The notes under the pieces: model-generated
What the model saw: only the letters and a program-made list of their open reading frames with translations
What the model was told of the DNA's origin: nothing
Databases searched by the model: none
Shown here: positions 1 through 7,941 of the stretch, in pieces
How the letters are laid out: the number at the start of each line of letters is the position of its first letter
Numbering within the stretch: the first letter of the stretch is position 1
Program-made: the position numbers and the translations under genes
NCBI GenBank assembly: GCA_030628805.1
Contig: DAOVQG010000104.1
Coordinates: 1-14,091, forward strand
Source: JAGMDK01 sp023128695
Lineage (GTDB): Bacteria > Planctomycetota > Phycisphaerae > UBA1845 > Fen-1342
Direction of reading: 5' to 3'
Length of the DNA: 14,091 bases

Positions 1-2
1 AC

Positions 3-2390
3 TGCTACAGTCTCGGCCTGAAGGGCGACGGCTCGATCGTGGCGTGGGGATGGAACCAGTACGACCAATGCGACGTGCCGGAACCGAACACGGACTTCGT
101 GGCCGTCGCGGGGGGCTTTGGCCACAGTCTCGGGCTGAAGGGCGAGCCGGGCCCAGGGAACGAGCCACCCGTGGCGGACGCCGGCGGGCCATACTTTGGC
201 ACAGTTGACCAGCCGGTTACGTTTGATGCTTCGGACAGCCAGGACCCCGACGGCACTATCGTGGGCTACCGCTGGGACTGGACGGACGACGGTGAATGGG
301 ATACCGACTGGCTGCCAGAGCCGATCACCACTTACGCTTACGATGCCGAGTTCGTGGGTCAGCTCAAGCTGGAAGTGGAAGACGACGGCGGCGACAGAGA
401 TACCGGTTCGGCACTCGTTTGGGTCGGGGGTGGTGGCGACGCGCCGCCGGTCGCCGACGCCGGTGGCCCATACGGCGCGCTGCAGTTCGTGCCGATGATG
501 TTTGACGGCACTCGCAGCTACGATCCCGACGGCCAGGTCGTGCGATACGACTGGAAGTTTCACACCGCAGACTCGTGGTGTAACGACGTTGGCCCCACGC
601 CGCAGTTCATGTACATGGCGACAGGGCCACAATTTGTGACGTTGCGGGTCCATGATGATCATGGGGCAATTGACACAGCAAGCACGTGCGTGACGGTTTA
701 TGACGACCCCTCCGCTCTGCCGCTGGCCTTCATCGACTCCATCACACCCCATCCGGCAGTTTACGGTGAGCCAGTCCAGTTCCAGGGCCACGGCCGGACC
801 ATCGAAGGGGGGTTTACTATGAGCGCGTACGAGTGGTCATCGGATGTCGACGGGATCATAGGGACCTCTGCGGAGTTCACGACCTCGACCCTCTCGCTCG
901 GGAGGCACGAGGTATCGTTTCGCGTTCAAGCTCCAAACGGCATCTGGTCTCAGAGCGCGACCGACGTTCTATTAATATCTGAGGACGAGAACTACGGCAC
1001 GACGATCGTCACCCCTCCGTATCGCTGGGCACATGCCGACTATGGCGGCCTTGGTCTGCTTGCGGCTGCTTATCAACAATCGAACTTGAGCAATGGCAGT
1101 TTCAACACGATTGCGTCCGCTGGCGTCATAGGGGGCGTATACTCCTGGGCTTGGCAGGGTCTCTCGCTCGCGGTGCGGAACCCGAAGGAAATAACCATTG
1201 ACGGCGAAATCATCCACGTGAGCGGAAATCCACAGTACGGTATCTCCTGCGTAGCAGGCAACGCGAAGTTGGGCTGGATCGACTACAATCATAACTCGCA
1301 AGTCGACGATGGGGAGTGGTTTGCCGACTACATTGATCCGCCGCTCAGTTTCGAGACGGCGCTTGCCAAGATCATCTCTGCCGCGTGCATGATAGTCGGT
1401 GCCGCTGCGGGCCCAGATTTGCCCGGGATAGGTGCTGCTGCGCCGTGGATCTCCCTGCTCGCTACGTTCGTGAGTGGACCACAGGTTGTCTATGATGTAT
1501 ACGAAGCGGACCCGGAACATGACTTCAAGAATGTCCGCTTTACCTTCGACGCCGACGGAGGCGAAATTACCCACGTAGCGGTTGGCATCAAGTCCGAGGC
1601 ATCGGCTTGTATCCTGGGTACGGGCGTGGCGGCGATCGGTGGCCAGTTATCAAAGGTGAAGATCACGGGGATGTACCCACCGGATCAACCCGACGTGACG
1701 GGGCCTGAGCCGCCGGTAGGCTATGTCGACGTTCCGTATGAGTTTACGGCGACCGCGACCGATGTGACCCCCACGGATGATGTCTCCTACGAATTCGATT
1801 GGGGCGACAGTAGCGGGAGTGGATGGACAGAATTCGTGCCTAGCGGCACAGGCGTTACCAGGAGCCACGCGTTTTCGGAACCCGGCGAGTACGACGTGAT
1901 CGCGAGAGCGTGGGACGGCGACAGCATCTTGGTGCTCGCCGAACAGATAGACATGATCTCGGAGGACTCAGCTCTCTACACGATGTTGATCGTCGAGCGC
2001 GGCGACGTCGTGTTTACCGCGCTGTGTCCGATGGATCTGGTGATAACCGATCCCGAGGGGCGCCTGGTGGCCAAGACGTGGTCGAGCGTGCCGGGCGTCG
2101 AGTACGTTGAGAAGGACCTGAACAGGGACGGGGAGTTGGATGATCGCGTTCTCATCCGGGACGCTTTGAGCGGAACGTACAAGGTCAGGGTACTGCCAGA
2201 AGCGGATGCCGACCGGTCGGAGACCTTCAGCCTCTTCGCCTCCTCGGGCGGTAAGAGCTTCGTTCTCGCCAGGGATGTGCGCATCTCGGACATTCCGGAG
2301 GGAGGATATCGCTTTGTGATGGGCGGGAAACCCGATGTGGAAGATGCCGCGGTTGACTCAGGCACGGTGCAACCGATTTCGGGCCGCTAA
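3..2390 (+). CDS. RCC1-like and PKD-repeat secreted protein, 3' part (5' end outside window)
   Basis: The reading frame is open from the left edge (first full codon at base 3) to a TAA at 2388-2390, so the true start lies upstream; the GTG at 39 is only an internal codon. The first ~45 codons carry RCC1-type repeat text (YSLGLKGDGSIVAWGWNQY, then a second GHSLGLKG), typical of beta-propeller blades. PKD-type beta-sandwich modules follow at about 165-426 and 444-701 (both with PPVADAGGPY and DPDG), a weaker one at about 726-975, and another at about 1701-1950 (YEFDWGDSSG). The segment at about 978-1700 is not recognised; it contains a hydrophobic, Ala/Gly-rich stretch and a DYNHNSQVDDGEW segment that resembles a calcium-binding loop. 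No C-terminal anchor or sorting motif is visible. RCC1 and PKD modules generally mediate protein or glycan contacts on the cell surface; the specific role is unknown. The family style is clear, the function is inference. Confidence 0.85.
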   Translation, partial: CYSLGLKGDGSIVAWGWNQYDQCDVPEPNTDFVAVAGGFGHSLGLKGEPGPGNEPPVADAGGPYFGTVDQPVTFDASDSQDPDGTIVGYRWDWTDDGEWDTDWLPEPITTYAYDAEFVGQLKLEVEDDGGDRDTGSALVWVGGGGDAPPVADAGGPYGALQFVPMMFDGTRSYDPDGQVVRYDWKFHTADSWCNDVGPTPQFMYMATGPQFVTLRVHDDHGAIDTASTCVTVYDDPSALPLAFIDSITPHPAVYGEPVQFQGHGRTIEGGFTMSAYEWSSDVDGIIGTSAEFTTSTLSLGRHEVSFRVQAPNGIWSQSATDVLLISEDENYGTTIVTPPYRWAHADYGGLGLLAAAYQQSNLSNGSFNTIASAGVIGGVYSWAWQGLSLAVRNPKEITIDGEIIHVSGNPQYGISCVAGNAKLGWIDYNHNSQVDDGEWFADYIDPPLSFETALAKIISAACMIVGAAAGPDLPGIGAAAPWISLLATFVSGPQVVYDVYEADPEHDFKNVRFTFDADGGEITHVAVGIKSEASACILGTGVAAIGGQLSKVKITGMYPPDQPDVTGPEPPVGYVDVPYEFTATATDVTPTDDVSYEFDWGDSSGSGWTEFVPSGTGVTRSHAFSEPGEYDVIARAWDGDSILVLAEQIDMISEDSALYTMLIVERGDVVFTALCPMDLVITDPEGRLVAKTWSSVPGVEYVEKDLNRDGELDDRVLIRDALSGTYKVRVLPEADADRSETFSLFASSGGKSFVLARDVRISDIPEGGYRFVMGGKPDVEDAAVDSGTVQPISGR

Positions 2391-2439
2391 GACCCGGGCA
2401 GGGAGTAAAGGGTGAATGCGGTAGCGGGAAGAAATGTTC

Positions 2440-2444
2440 GGGAG
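2440..2444 (+). promoter_or_regulatory. Ribosome binding site that sets the start at 2451
   Basis: GGGAG lies 6 bases before the ATG at 2451. The in-frame GTG at 2412 would add 13 residues before the signal peptide, so 2451 is preferred. Confidence 0.65.
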
Positions 2445-2450
2445 ATTAAC

Positions 2451-4799
2451 ATGATCGAGAGACGAGTGCGAGTAGTGGCCTGTTTTGGCTTGGCAAGCAT
2501 GATGTGCTTCGCCCTGACGCGGGCAGCATCGGCTCAATGCGAGGTAACGTGCCCGCCGGGCGCGAGCATCGAGAGCGAAACCTGCGGCGACGACACGAAC
2601 GGCGGGTGTTTCATGGCAACGCCGGCTTTCGAGCCGATCGCGTGCGACGAGACGTATTGCGGGACGGGATGGGCCGACGAAGGGGCTCACGACACTGACT
2701 GGTACGAGATCGTGACCACCGAGCAGATGGCCCTGACCTGGGTGGTAGAGGCGGAGTTCCCCGTGGTGATCGGTCTGATCGAGACGACCACGCCCGGCTC
2801 GGGCAACTGCGAGGACATGACCGGCTCCCTCGACCCGTTTGCCGTTGGCGAGCCGTGCGAGGTGGTCAGCGTGACGACGGAGTGCCTCACGGCGGGCACG
2901 TACTGGCTCTATGTGTCGCACCAGAGTTACTTCGACTGGCCCTGCGGCGCCGACAACGACTACGCGGCGACGCTGACGTGTGCCGTGTGTGGTGTTCCGC
3001 TGGGAGCATGCTGCTTCATAGACGGCAGTTGCACGCCGGACTTGGCGGAATACGAGTGCGAGGCCCTTGACGGCACGTGGCAGGGTGAAGGGGTCAGTTG
3101 CGATCCGAACCCGTGCCCGCAGCCGGAGATCGGCGACTACTGCGGCCTGCCGCTGGTCGTGAACCTGCCGGCCGAGCTGCCGTATGGCGACATTAGTCAG
3201 TACACCTGCGAACGGGTGAACAACTATCAGGAGACCTGCCTTGACAGTTACGATGGCGGCGAAGAGATCATCTACGAGCTCAACGTCACGGAGATGACGG
3301 ACGTCGAGATCACGCTTGATCCGAAGACCACGGAATGGACCGGGATCGTGCTCGATGATTCCTGCCCGCCGGACGAGGACTGCATCGCTTTGAGCACGAG
3401 CCAGGACGCATCGCCGCACGGCCTCGGCTGCTTGCGTCTGACTCCAGGCATCTACTATGTCATGGTCGATACCTGGCCGTTCCCGGACTGTATCGAGGAT
3501 TTCGACCTGACGATCGAAGCCTGCACGGTGATCGGCCGCTGCTGCTACGGTAGTAATCCGGTGCAGTGCGCTGATGTCGGCGAGACGGATTGCCTGACCA
3601 TCTACGAGGGCGAGTGGACCGAAGGGCTGAACTGCACGGAGAACCCGTGTCCAGAACCGATCGGAGAAATGTGCGAGGAGGCCACCATTATTGCGGCGGT
3701 TCCATATTTCCAGTCGGTTGACAACGACGAAGCGGCTGCCGATGGGCCGGAGGGGACCTGCGACAAGTACTACCCGACCAGCGGTGGCGTGATGCAGAAC
3801 GACGTCTGGTGGGTCTGGACGGCTGACAGCGACTGCGACGCCACCCTGACCGTTACGCCGACCGGCTACGATGCGATTGTCACGGTGCGGGACAACTGCG
3901 ACGATCTGACTGAGCTGTACTGCGCCGACGGCGGCGGCACGGGTGAAGTCGAGGCGATTATCTTCTCTGCTGCGAACGGCACAACCTACTACTTCCAGGT
4001 CGGTGACACGGGGAGCTACGAAGGTGGCGGACCAACGCTCATCGAGCTGACCTGTGCATATGGCAGCGGCGCTTGCTGCCATTATGACGGGAGTTGCGAG
4101 GTGCTCAGCTTTGCTGACTGTGCCATCAGCGGCGGTCAGTATCAAGGCGAAGGCACGACGTGCGATCCGAACCCATGCGAGCCGTTCTATTGTGAGTCCT
4201 TGGGTGGATGCGAGGAACACATCAGCAACGTGCTGGTGGGTGACATCGATAACTCCAGCGCGTGCGATGGGTATGCCGACTTCACGGTCCTATCGACGAA
4301 CATGTGGCCTAGGCGCGAGAGTGAGATCACGGTAACCAACGGCGAACCTCACGACGGCGATCAGTGCGGGATGTGGGTAGATTGGAACGGGGACTATGAC
4401 TTCGACGACGCAAACGAGACGATTGTCGTGAACGGGACACCGGGCTTGGGGCCGTACACAGCGGTGATTACGCCGCCGAGTGACGCGGCCCTCGGGGATA
4501 CCACTTTGCGTGTCCGCATTGCGTGGGCTGGTAGCGTATTGCCTTGCGGAGCGACGGCGTACGGCGAGGTCGAGGACTATACGCTTCACGTGTGTCCCCA
4601 GGCCGACTTCGACCAGGACTGCGACGTGGACATCGACGACTTCAACACATTCGCCGATTGCCTGGCCGGTCCGGATGTTTTCGACCCGCCGCCGGGTTGC
4701 GATCCGGTGCTTTTCGCCCAGACCGACCTTGATGGCGATGGTGACGTTGATCTGGCAGACTTTGCGGGATTCCAGCAGAGGTTCACAGGGAGCCCGTAG
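2451..4799 (+). CDS. Modular Cys-rich secreted protein with GEVED and dockerin-like C-terminus
   Basis: 782 residues. It starts with MIERRVRVVACFG and continues into a hydrophobic run ending at ASAQ, a classical signal peptide with likely cleavage near residue 29. The mature part repeats a plan three times: a beta-sandwich-like segment of roughly 130 residues (resembling PPC/pre-peptidase C-terminal modules, with DTDWYE or NDVWWVW) followed by a ~40-residue Cys-rich unit starting G(A/R)CC and ending NPC(P/E) at about residues 185-224, 362-403 and 540-577. A GEVED domain follows (GMWVDWNGDYDFDD, then GEVEDY at 705-710). The end holds two DxDxDxDVDxxD loops (from about residue 719), which look like a dockerin-type calcium-binding pair. 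It begins 60 bases after the preceding gene on the same strand, so co-transcription is possible. The role is probably extracellular adhesion or assembly; the ligand is unknown. Domain calls are by eye. Confidence 0.88.
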   Translation: MIERRVRVVACFGLASMMCFALTRAASAQCEVTCPPGASIESETCGDDTNGGCFMATPAFEPIACDETYCGTGWADEGAHDTDWYEIVTTEQMALTWVVEAEFPVVIGLIETTTPGSGNCEDMTGSLDPFAVGEPCEVVSVTTECLTAGTYWLYVSHQSYFDWPCGADNDYAATLTCAVCGVPLGACCFIDGSCTPDLAEYECEALDGTWQGEGVSCDPNPCPQPEIGDYCGLPLVVNLPAELPYGDISQYTCERVNNYQETCLDSYDGGEEIIYELNVTEMTDVEITLDPKTTEWTGIVLDDSCPPDEDCIALSTSQDASPHGLGCLRLTPGIYYVMVDTWPFPDCIEDFDLTIEACTVIGRCCYGSNPVQCADVGETDCLTIYEGEWTEGLNCTENPCPEPIGEMCEEATIIAAVPYFQSVDNDEAAADGPEGTCDKYYPTSGGVMQNDVWWVWTADSDCDATLTVTPTGYDAIVTVRDNCDDLTELYCADGGGTGEVEAIIFSAANGTTYYFQVGDTGSYEGGGPTLIELTCAYGSGACCHYDGSCEVLSFADCAISGGQYQGEGTTCDPNPCEPFYCESLGGCEEHISNVLVGDIDNSSACDGYADFTVLSTNMWPRRESEITVTNGEPHDGDQCGMWVDWNGDYDFDDANETIVVNGTPGLGPYTAVITPPSDAALGDTTLRVRIAWAGSVLPCGATAYGEVEDYTLHVCPQADFDQDCDVDIDDFNTFADCLAGPDVFDPPPGCDPVLFAQTDLDGDGDVDLADFAGFQQRFTGSP

Positions 4800-4831
4800 C
4801 GGGCCGTTTACCCGGCTTGTAGGGGCTCCGG

Positions 4832-4864
4832 GAACGGGTCTCGAAAGACGTTCGAGCCCCGTTC
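4832..4864 (+). terminator. Long hairpin downstream of the dockerin-like gene
   Basis: The arms at 4832-4845 and 4851-4864 pair over 14 positions with one mismatch around a 5-base loop. It starts 32 bases after the stop codon. There is no T run directly after it, so it may work together with the next hairpin. Confidence 0.45.
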
Positions 4865-4866
4865 GC

Positions 4867-4892
4867 CCGCCGGTCGACCCGGCGGCTATTTT
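4867..4892 (+). terminator. Probable intrinsic terminator
   Basis: A perfect 7-bp GC stem, CCGCCGG (4867-4873) with CCGGCGG (4879-4885), has a TCGAC loop and is followed by CTATTTT. Position and T-rich tail suit termination of the gene ending at 4799. Confidence 0.55.
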
Positions 4893-5167
4893 CAGAGCAA
4901 GCCAAGGCGTGCAGGGATTATCTGTACTCAGCTTTAGCCGGACTTTTTCGCAAACCGTGTTGTTAGCGGACACCTTGGGGGCGGCGTTGCAAACCGGCGT
5001 CTGCTATGAGGCCGCCGCCCGCCAACTCTACACGCTCAGTGCCGCGACGCGTGCTTCCATTCGGTTCCGCTGGGGGCGGGTATTTCCCCGTGTTCTACGG
5101 CCGGTACAGAGCCCGGCCGCTACATTTCCACGCCGGTAAAGTGCGTCCCGGACGCACCAATCCCGGG
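4893..5167. other. Convergent intergenic region without a recognisable gene
   Basis: This lies between two converging genes. The only structure noted is a 7-bp hairpin, CGGCCGG (5098-5104) with CCGGCCG (5113-5119), which could serve the minus-strand methyltransferase gene as a terminator, although no good T run follows it. ORFs crossing here have no recognisable protein features. Confidence 0.4.
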
Positions 5168-5785
5168 CTACGCCGCGCGCGCCGCGCGCAGGCAGAATAC
5201 ATCGTCGCGTTCGATCAGTTCGGCGATTCGCAGGCCGGCGTCCGCGAGCAGCGTCTCCCATGACTGCGGATCCGGGAGGTGATCGCCGGCGACCGGGCCG
5301 CCGATTCGGTCGTGAAAGGCGTTGATGGTCTGCCGACTGTCCAGATGCAGCACCAGCAGCGCGCCGCCCGGTTTCAGCGCGCGGGCCAGATGGCGGAGTG
5401 CCGCGGCCTGGTCGCGGAAGTGCGGGAACACGTGCATGCACCAAACCAAGTCATACAGTGCCCGGCCCAGATCATCCGAGCAGACGTCGGCGTGGCGAAA
5501 CTCGGCCTCCACGCCGCGGGCCTGCGCATGGGCGATCATGGCCGGGGAGAAGTCCAGTGCGGTGACGCGGCCGGGGCGGACCTGTTCCAGCAGCCAGTTG
5601 GTGACCAGACCGGTACCGCAGCCGACTTCGAGCACGTCATCCCCGGCCTGGAGGCCGAGCGTGGGTTGCAGTTGATCCAGCCGGGCCAGCGTTTCCGCGA
5701 TGGGCGGCTGGTCGGCGTCCCACTGGGGCGCCAGACGATCAAAGAACGCGATACGCGGGTCCGGATCAGGCATGTTGATCCTCAT
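5168..5785 (-). CDS. Class I SAM-dependent methyltransferase
   Basis: 205 residues, with a Rossmann-fold methyltransferase layout. Motif I, VLEVGCGTG, is at 51-59, followed by the acidic ribose-binding position D78 in TALDFSP, an aspartate at 100 (HADV), YDLVWCMHVFPHF at 111-123, and KPGG at 138-141 before a beta strand. This matches the Methyltransf_11/25 style of small-molecule or general methyltransferases, and the length is complete for a minimal domain. The ATG at 5785 has a GGGGGA-like site about 6 bases ahead; an alternative ATG four codons in (5773) has AGGAT ahead, so the start is uncertain by four residues. The stop is TAG at 5168-5170. It is transcribed away from the metal importer, so a joint role is not shown. 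The substrate cannot be told from the sequence. Confidence 0.9.
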   Translation of the reverse strand: MRINMPDPDPRIAFFDRLAPQWDADQPPIAETLARLDQLQPTLGLQAGDDVLEVGCGTGLVTNWLLEQVRPGRVTALDFSPAMIAHAQARGVEAEFRHADVCSDDLGRALYDLVWCMHVFPHFRDQAAALRHLARALKPGGALLVLHLDSRQTINAFHDRIGGPVAGDHLPDPQSWETLLADAGLRIAELIERDDVFCLRAARAA

Positions 5786-5918
5786 TCAATTCCCCCAGCT
5801 TGCCATTGTGCATTGCAACGAGTATTACAAACGTCAGGATCGTATGTCGGGGCACGAACGTCAAGCGGGTCGGTGCGGAGCCTGCCGGCCGGGTGGGCGC
5901 CAGGAAGGTGGGTAAACT

Positions 5919-5981
5919 GGTGGGGCGGCCCTCCGCGGTCGCCAGCAGACCGTATTGGCGGGCACGGAGGCCCGCCCCACC
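5919..5981. repeat. Palindromic intergenic repeat, type A (GGTGGGGCGG)
   Basis: The 17-base arms at 5919-5935 and 5965-5981 are inverted copies with one mismatch, separated by 29 bases. It sits in the divergent region between the methyltransferase and the metal importer. It has no transposase and looks like a non-autonomous or REP-like element. Confidence 0.75.
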
Positions 5982-6075
5982 CACTATGTTGACGCTCACC
6001 CCCCGGAGGCCGTGGATATGGAGAGCAATCCGCTCGGAACAGGCGTCGCGCGTGTCTGCCAATCCAATGTCCAGA

Positions 6076-6156
6076 GGGTGGCCCATCGCTTTAGCGGTGG
6101 GGGACACGAATGGGCTGGTAATTCGCGTCCCACTCCGCTAAAGCGATGGGCCACCC
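6076..6156. repeat. Palindromic intergenic repeat, type B (GGGTGGCCCATCGC)
   Basis: The 35-base arms at 6076-6110 and 6122-6156 match as inverted copies at 32 of 35 positions around an 11-base centre. The first 22 positions of the outer arms are identical. It is unrelated in sequence to repeat A about 95 bases upstream. The right arm ends only 20 bases before the ATG of the binding-protein gene and is open in that gene's frame. Confidence 0.8.
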
Positions 6157-6176
6157 GGAGAGCTTTCCAGGCGGCA

Positions 6177-6983
6177 ATGGTATGTTTGGCGGGACTGTCA
6201 CTGTTCTACGGCGGTTGCGGGCGCAGCAATTCCGATCAGTCGGCCTACCCGGTCGCGGCTTCCAACGCCTATCTCGAATCGGCGGCGCGGGAGTTACTCG
6301 GCGACGAGCAGCCGGTTCTCACGCTCGCCGAGCCGGGCATGTGTCCCGGACACTTCGACATTCGCCCCAGTCAGATTGAGCGGCTGCGGGATTGCCGGCT
6401 GCTGCTGCGCTTCGATTTCCAGGCGTCGTTGGACCAAAAGCTGGCGGCGCTGGCGGACCAGGGGCTGAAGATCGCCGTCATCAAGCTCGATGGCGGGCTA
6501 TGTGAGCCGAACACCTATCTTCAAGCCGCTCGCCAGGTGGCCGACGCGCTGGTTGAGCGCGGCTTGCTCGGCCAGGCGCCCGCGGACGAGCGGCTCGCCG
6601 CGCTCAAGCAACGGATGGCAAGCAACACCGAGTGGGCCCGGCGGCGGATCGCCGAGACGAAGCTGCCGGGGACGCCGGTCGTCACCAGTAAGCATCAGGC
6701 CGACTTTTGCCGCTTCCTGGGCCTCGACGTGGTCGCCACCTTCTCCGGCACGGACACCGCCTCCGTCGGCGAGATCAACCGAGCGCTCGAAAGCGGTGCG
6801 ACGGCGAAGACAATTATCGCCAATCTGCCCGAGGGGCGTCGCCTGGCGGATGCCCTGGCCGAGCGGCTGGGTGCCAAGGTCGTGGTGTTCGGCAACTTCC
6901 CCGATCTGGCCCAGCACCACGGTCGCTTCGACGAGCTCTTCCGCGACAATGTCCGTCGTCTCATCGAAGTCGCAGCGCCATGA
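6177..6983 (+). CDS. Metal ABC transporter substrate-binding lipoprotein (ZnuA/TroA type)
   Basis: 268 residues from the ATG at 6177. It begins with a hydrophobic segment ending FYGGC (Cys14), a likely lipobox for lipid anchoring, so the protein would act outside the inner membrane as the metal-capturing subunit. The body follows the cluster A-I binding-protein plan: GHFDIRPSQIERL (His59, first metal ligand position), a long helix through LQAARQVADAL, SKHQADFCRFLGL (His173), and a second domain with IIANLPEGRRLADALAERLGAKVV. The usual DPH motif ahead of the long helix reads CEPN here, so one family ligand appears missing, and there is no His-rich loop; metal choice is open. The N-region before the hydrophobic run has no charge, whereas the upstream in-frame codons (KRWATRR) would supply it, so the start may be a GTG/TTG within or before repeat B (for example GTG 6078). 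The stop overlaps the next gene (ATGA). Confidence 0.85.
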   Translation: MVCLAGLSLFYGGCGRSNSDQSAYPVAASNAYLESAARELLGDEQPVLTLAEPGMCPGHFDIRPSQIERLRDCRLLLRFDFQASLDQKLAALADQGLKIAVIKLDGGLCEPNTYLQAARQVADALVERGLLGQAPADERLAALKQRMASNTEWARRRIAETKLPGTPVVTSKHQADFCRFLGLDVVATFSGTDTASVGEINRALESGATAKTIIANLPEGRRLADALAERLGAKVVVFGNFPDLAQHHGRFDELFRDNVRRLIEVAAP

Positions 6984-7783
6984 CCGCTCCGGATGTCATC
7001 ATCGAACAACTCCACGTGGCCGCCGCCGGCCGCACGATCCTCTCCATCGATCACCTGGCGATCGAGCGCGGCGAGGTGCTGGCGGTGCTTGGGCCGAATG
7101 GGGCGGGCAAGACCACGCTTCTGAAGACGTGCCTGGGCCTGCGACGCCCGACGTCCGGCCGCGTGACGATCCTGGAACAGCCCGTGACGCAACTTGGCAG
7201 TGCCGCGTTAACTCGTCTCCGCCGCCACATCGGCTATATTCCTCAAGAACTCGCCGCTCACAGCCAAATGCCGCTCACGCTGCGGGAGGTCGTGGCGATC
7301 GGGCGGACCGGGATCGCGGGCTTGCTGCGACCGCTACGCCATGAAGATTGGGAGATTATCGACGAAGGAATCGCACGGCTCGGCCTGGAGCCGCTGCGCG
7401 ACGAACCCTATGCCCATCTCTCCGGCGGCGAGCAGCGCAAGACGTTGATCGCCCGCGCGATGGTCCAGCAGCCTCAGATCCTCATGCTCGACGAACCGAC
7501 GGCCCATCTGGACCTCGGCTGGCGCGAGCACATCGTCTCGACGCTCGATCAGTTGTACGAGCAGGCGCGGCCAACGTTGATTCTGGTCTGCCACGAGCTC
7601 GAGGTCTTGCCGGCCTGCTGTCGGCGAATTGTCCTGCTTCAAGATGGCCGGGTGCTCGATCAGGGCACGCCGGAGGAGGTGTTGACGCCTGAGCGGGTCG
7701 CGGAGCTCTACGGCCCCGGCCTGCGTGTACTGCACGAATCGAACCGCCACGCGGTGATTCCTTTTGAGGGGGGCCGCGGATGA
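6980..7783 (+). CDS. Metal ABC transporter ATP-binding protein (ZnuC type)
   Basis: 267 residues with a complete ABC ATPase: Walker A GPNGAGKT at 38-45, Q-loop Gln89 in YIPQE, signature LSGGEQ at 147-152, Walker B ILMLDEP at 167-173, D-loop at 175-178 and switch His205. It powers import through the permease encoded downstream. The start ATG overlaps the TGA of the binding-protein gene by four bases with no separate ribosome binding site, so translational coupling is likely; this fixes the start at 6980 although the frame is open further upstream. Overall length and the insert between the Q-loop and signature match ZnuC/MntB-type ATPases of the zinc/manganese importer family. Confidence 0.95.
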   Translation: MTAPDVIIEQLHVAAAGRTILSIDHLAIERGEVLAVLGPNGAGKTTLLKTCLGLRRPTSGRVTILEQPVTQLGSAALTRLRRHIGYIPQELAAHSQMPLTLREVVAIGRTGIAGLLRPLRHEDWEIIDEGIARLGLEPLRDEPYAHLSGGEQRKTLIARAMVQQPQILMLDEPTAHLDLGWREHIVSTLDQLYEQARPTLILVCHELEVLPACCRRIVLLQDGRVLDQGTPEEVLTPERVAELYGPGLRVLHESNRHAVIPFEGGRG

Positions 7784-7941
7784 TGGATCTGAGTAGTGAA
7801 TTCAGAGTAGCGAGTTGGTTGTTCCATTGCTGGGGAGGGCTGAGTAATGGACCGCGCTCTGTATACTGTATTCTATATTCTGTATTCTATATTCTGTACT
7901 CGGGTTGTTCCGTTGATGGGGTGGGGTGAGTAATGGATCTG
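7783..7941 (+). repeat. Interrupting block with nested direct repeats before the permease
   Basis: ATGGATCTG occurs at 7783-7791, where its first base is the last base of the ATPase stop (TGATG), and again at 7933-7941 as the true start of the permease, exactly 150 bases later. Inside are an imperfect direct repeat, 7816-7851 with 7902-7937 (about 31 of 36 positions equal), and an AT-rich tandem repeat of CTGTATTCTATATT (7866-7879, 7880-7893, then a partial copy). Base composition differs sharply from the surrounding GC-rich genes. The block looks like an insertion or local duplication, not coding sequence. Confidence 0.7.

Noticed and set aside
2358..4220. 620-codon open frame on the minus strand
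   Set aside because: It is antisense to the Cys-rich secreted protein, whose signal peptide, repeats and domains are convincing. The antisense translation has no domain and a composition expected from a GC-rich mirror frame.
5168..5200. CGCGCGCGCC run near the methyltransferase 3' end as a Z-DNA-like or repeat feature
   Set aside because: It lies in the coding 3' end (Ala/Arg codons) and is short; ordinary for this GC content.
5279..5992. 237-codon open frame on the plus strand
   Set aside because: Mirror of the methyltransferase gene, running on into repeat A.
5766..6107. 113-codon open frame on the minus strand upstream of the methyltransferase
   Set aside because: Its translation runs through repeat A and half of repeat B and ends inside the methyltransferase start. 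It looks like an accidental reading of repeats.
7783..7929. 48-codon ORF starting at the ATPase stop, in frame with the permease
   Set aside because: It begins with the permease's own first three codons but ends in TGA before 7933 and encodes repeat text. It is better explained as the remains of the displaced start than as a gene.
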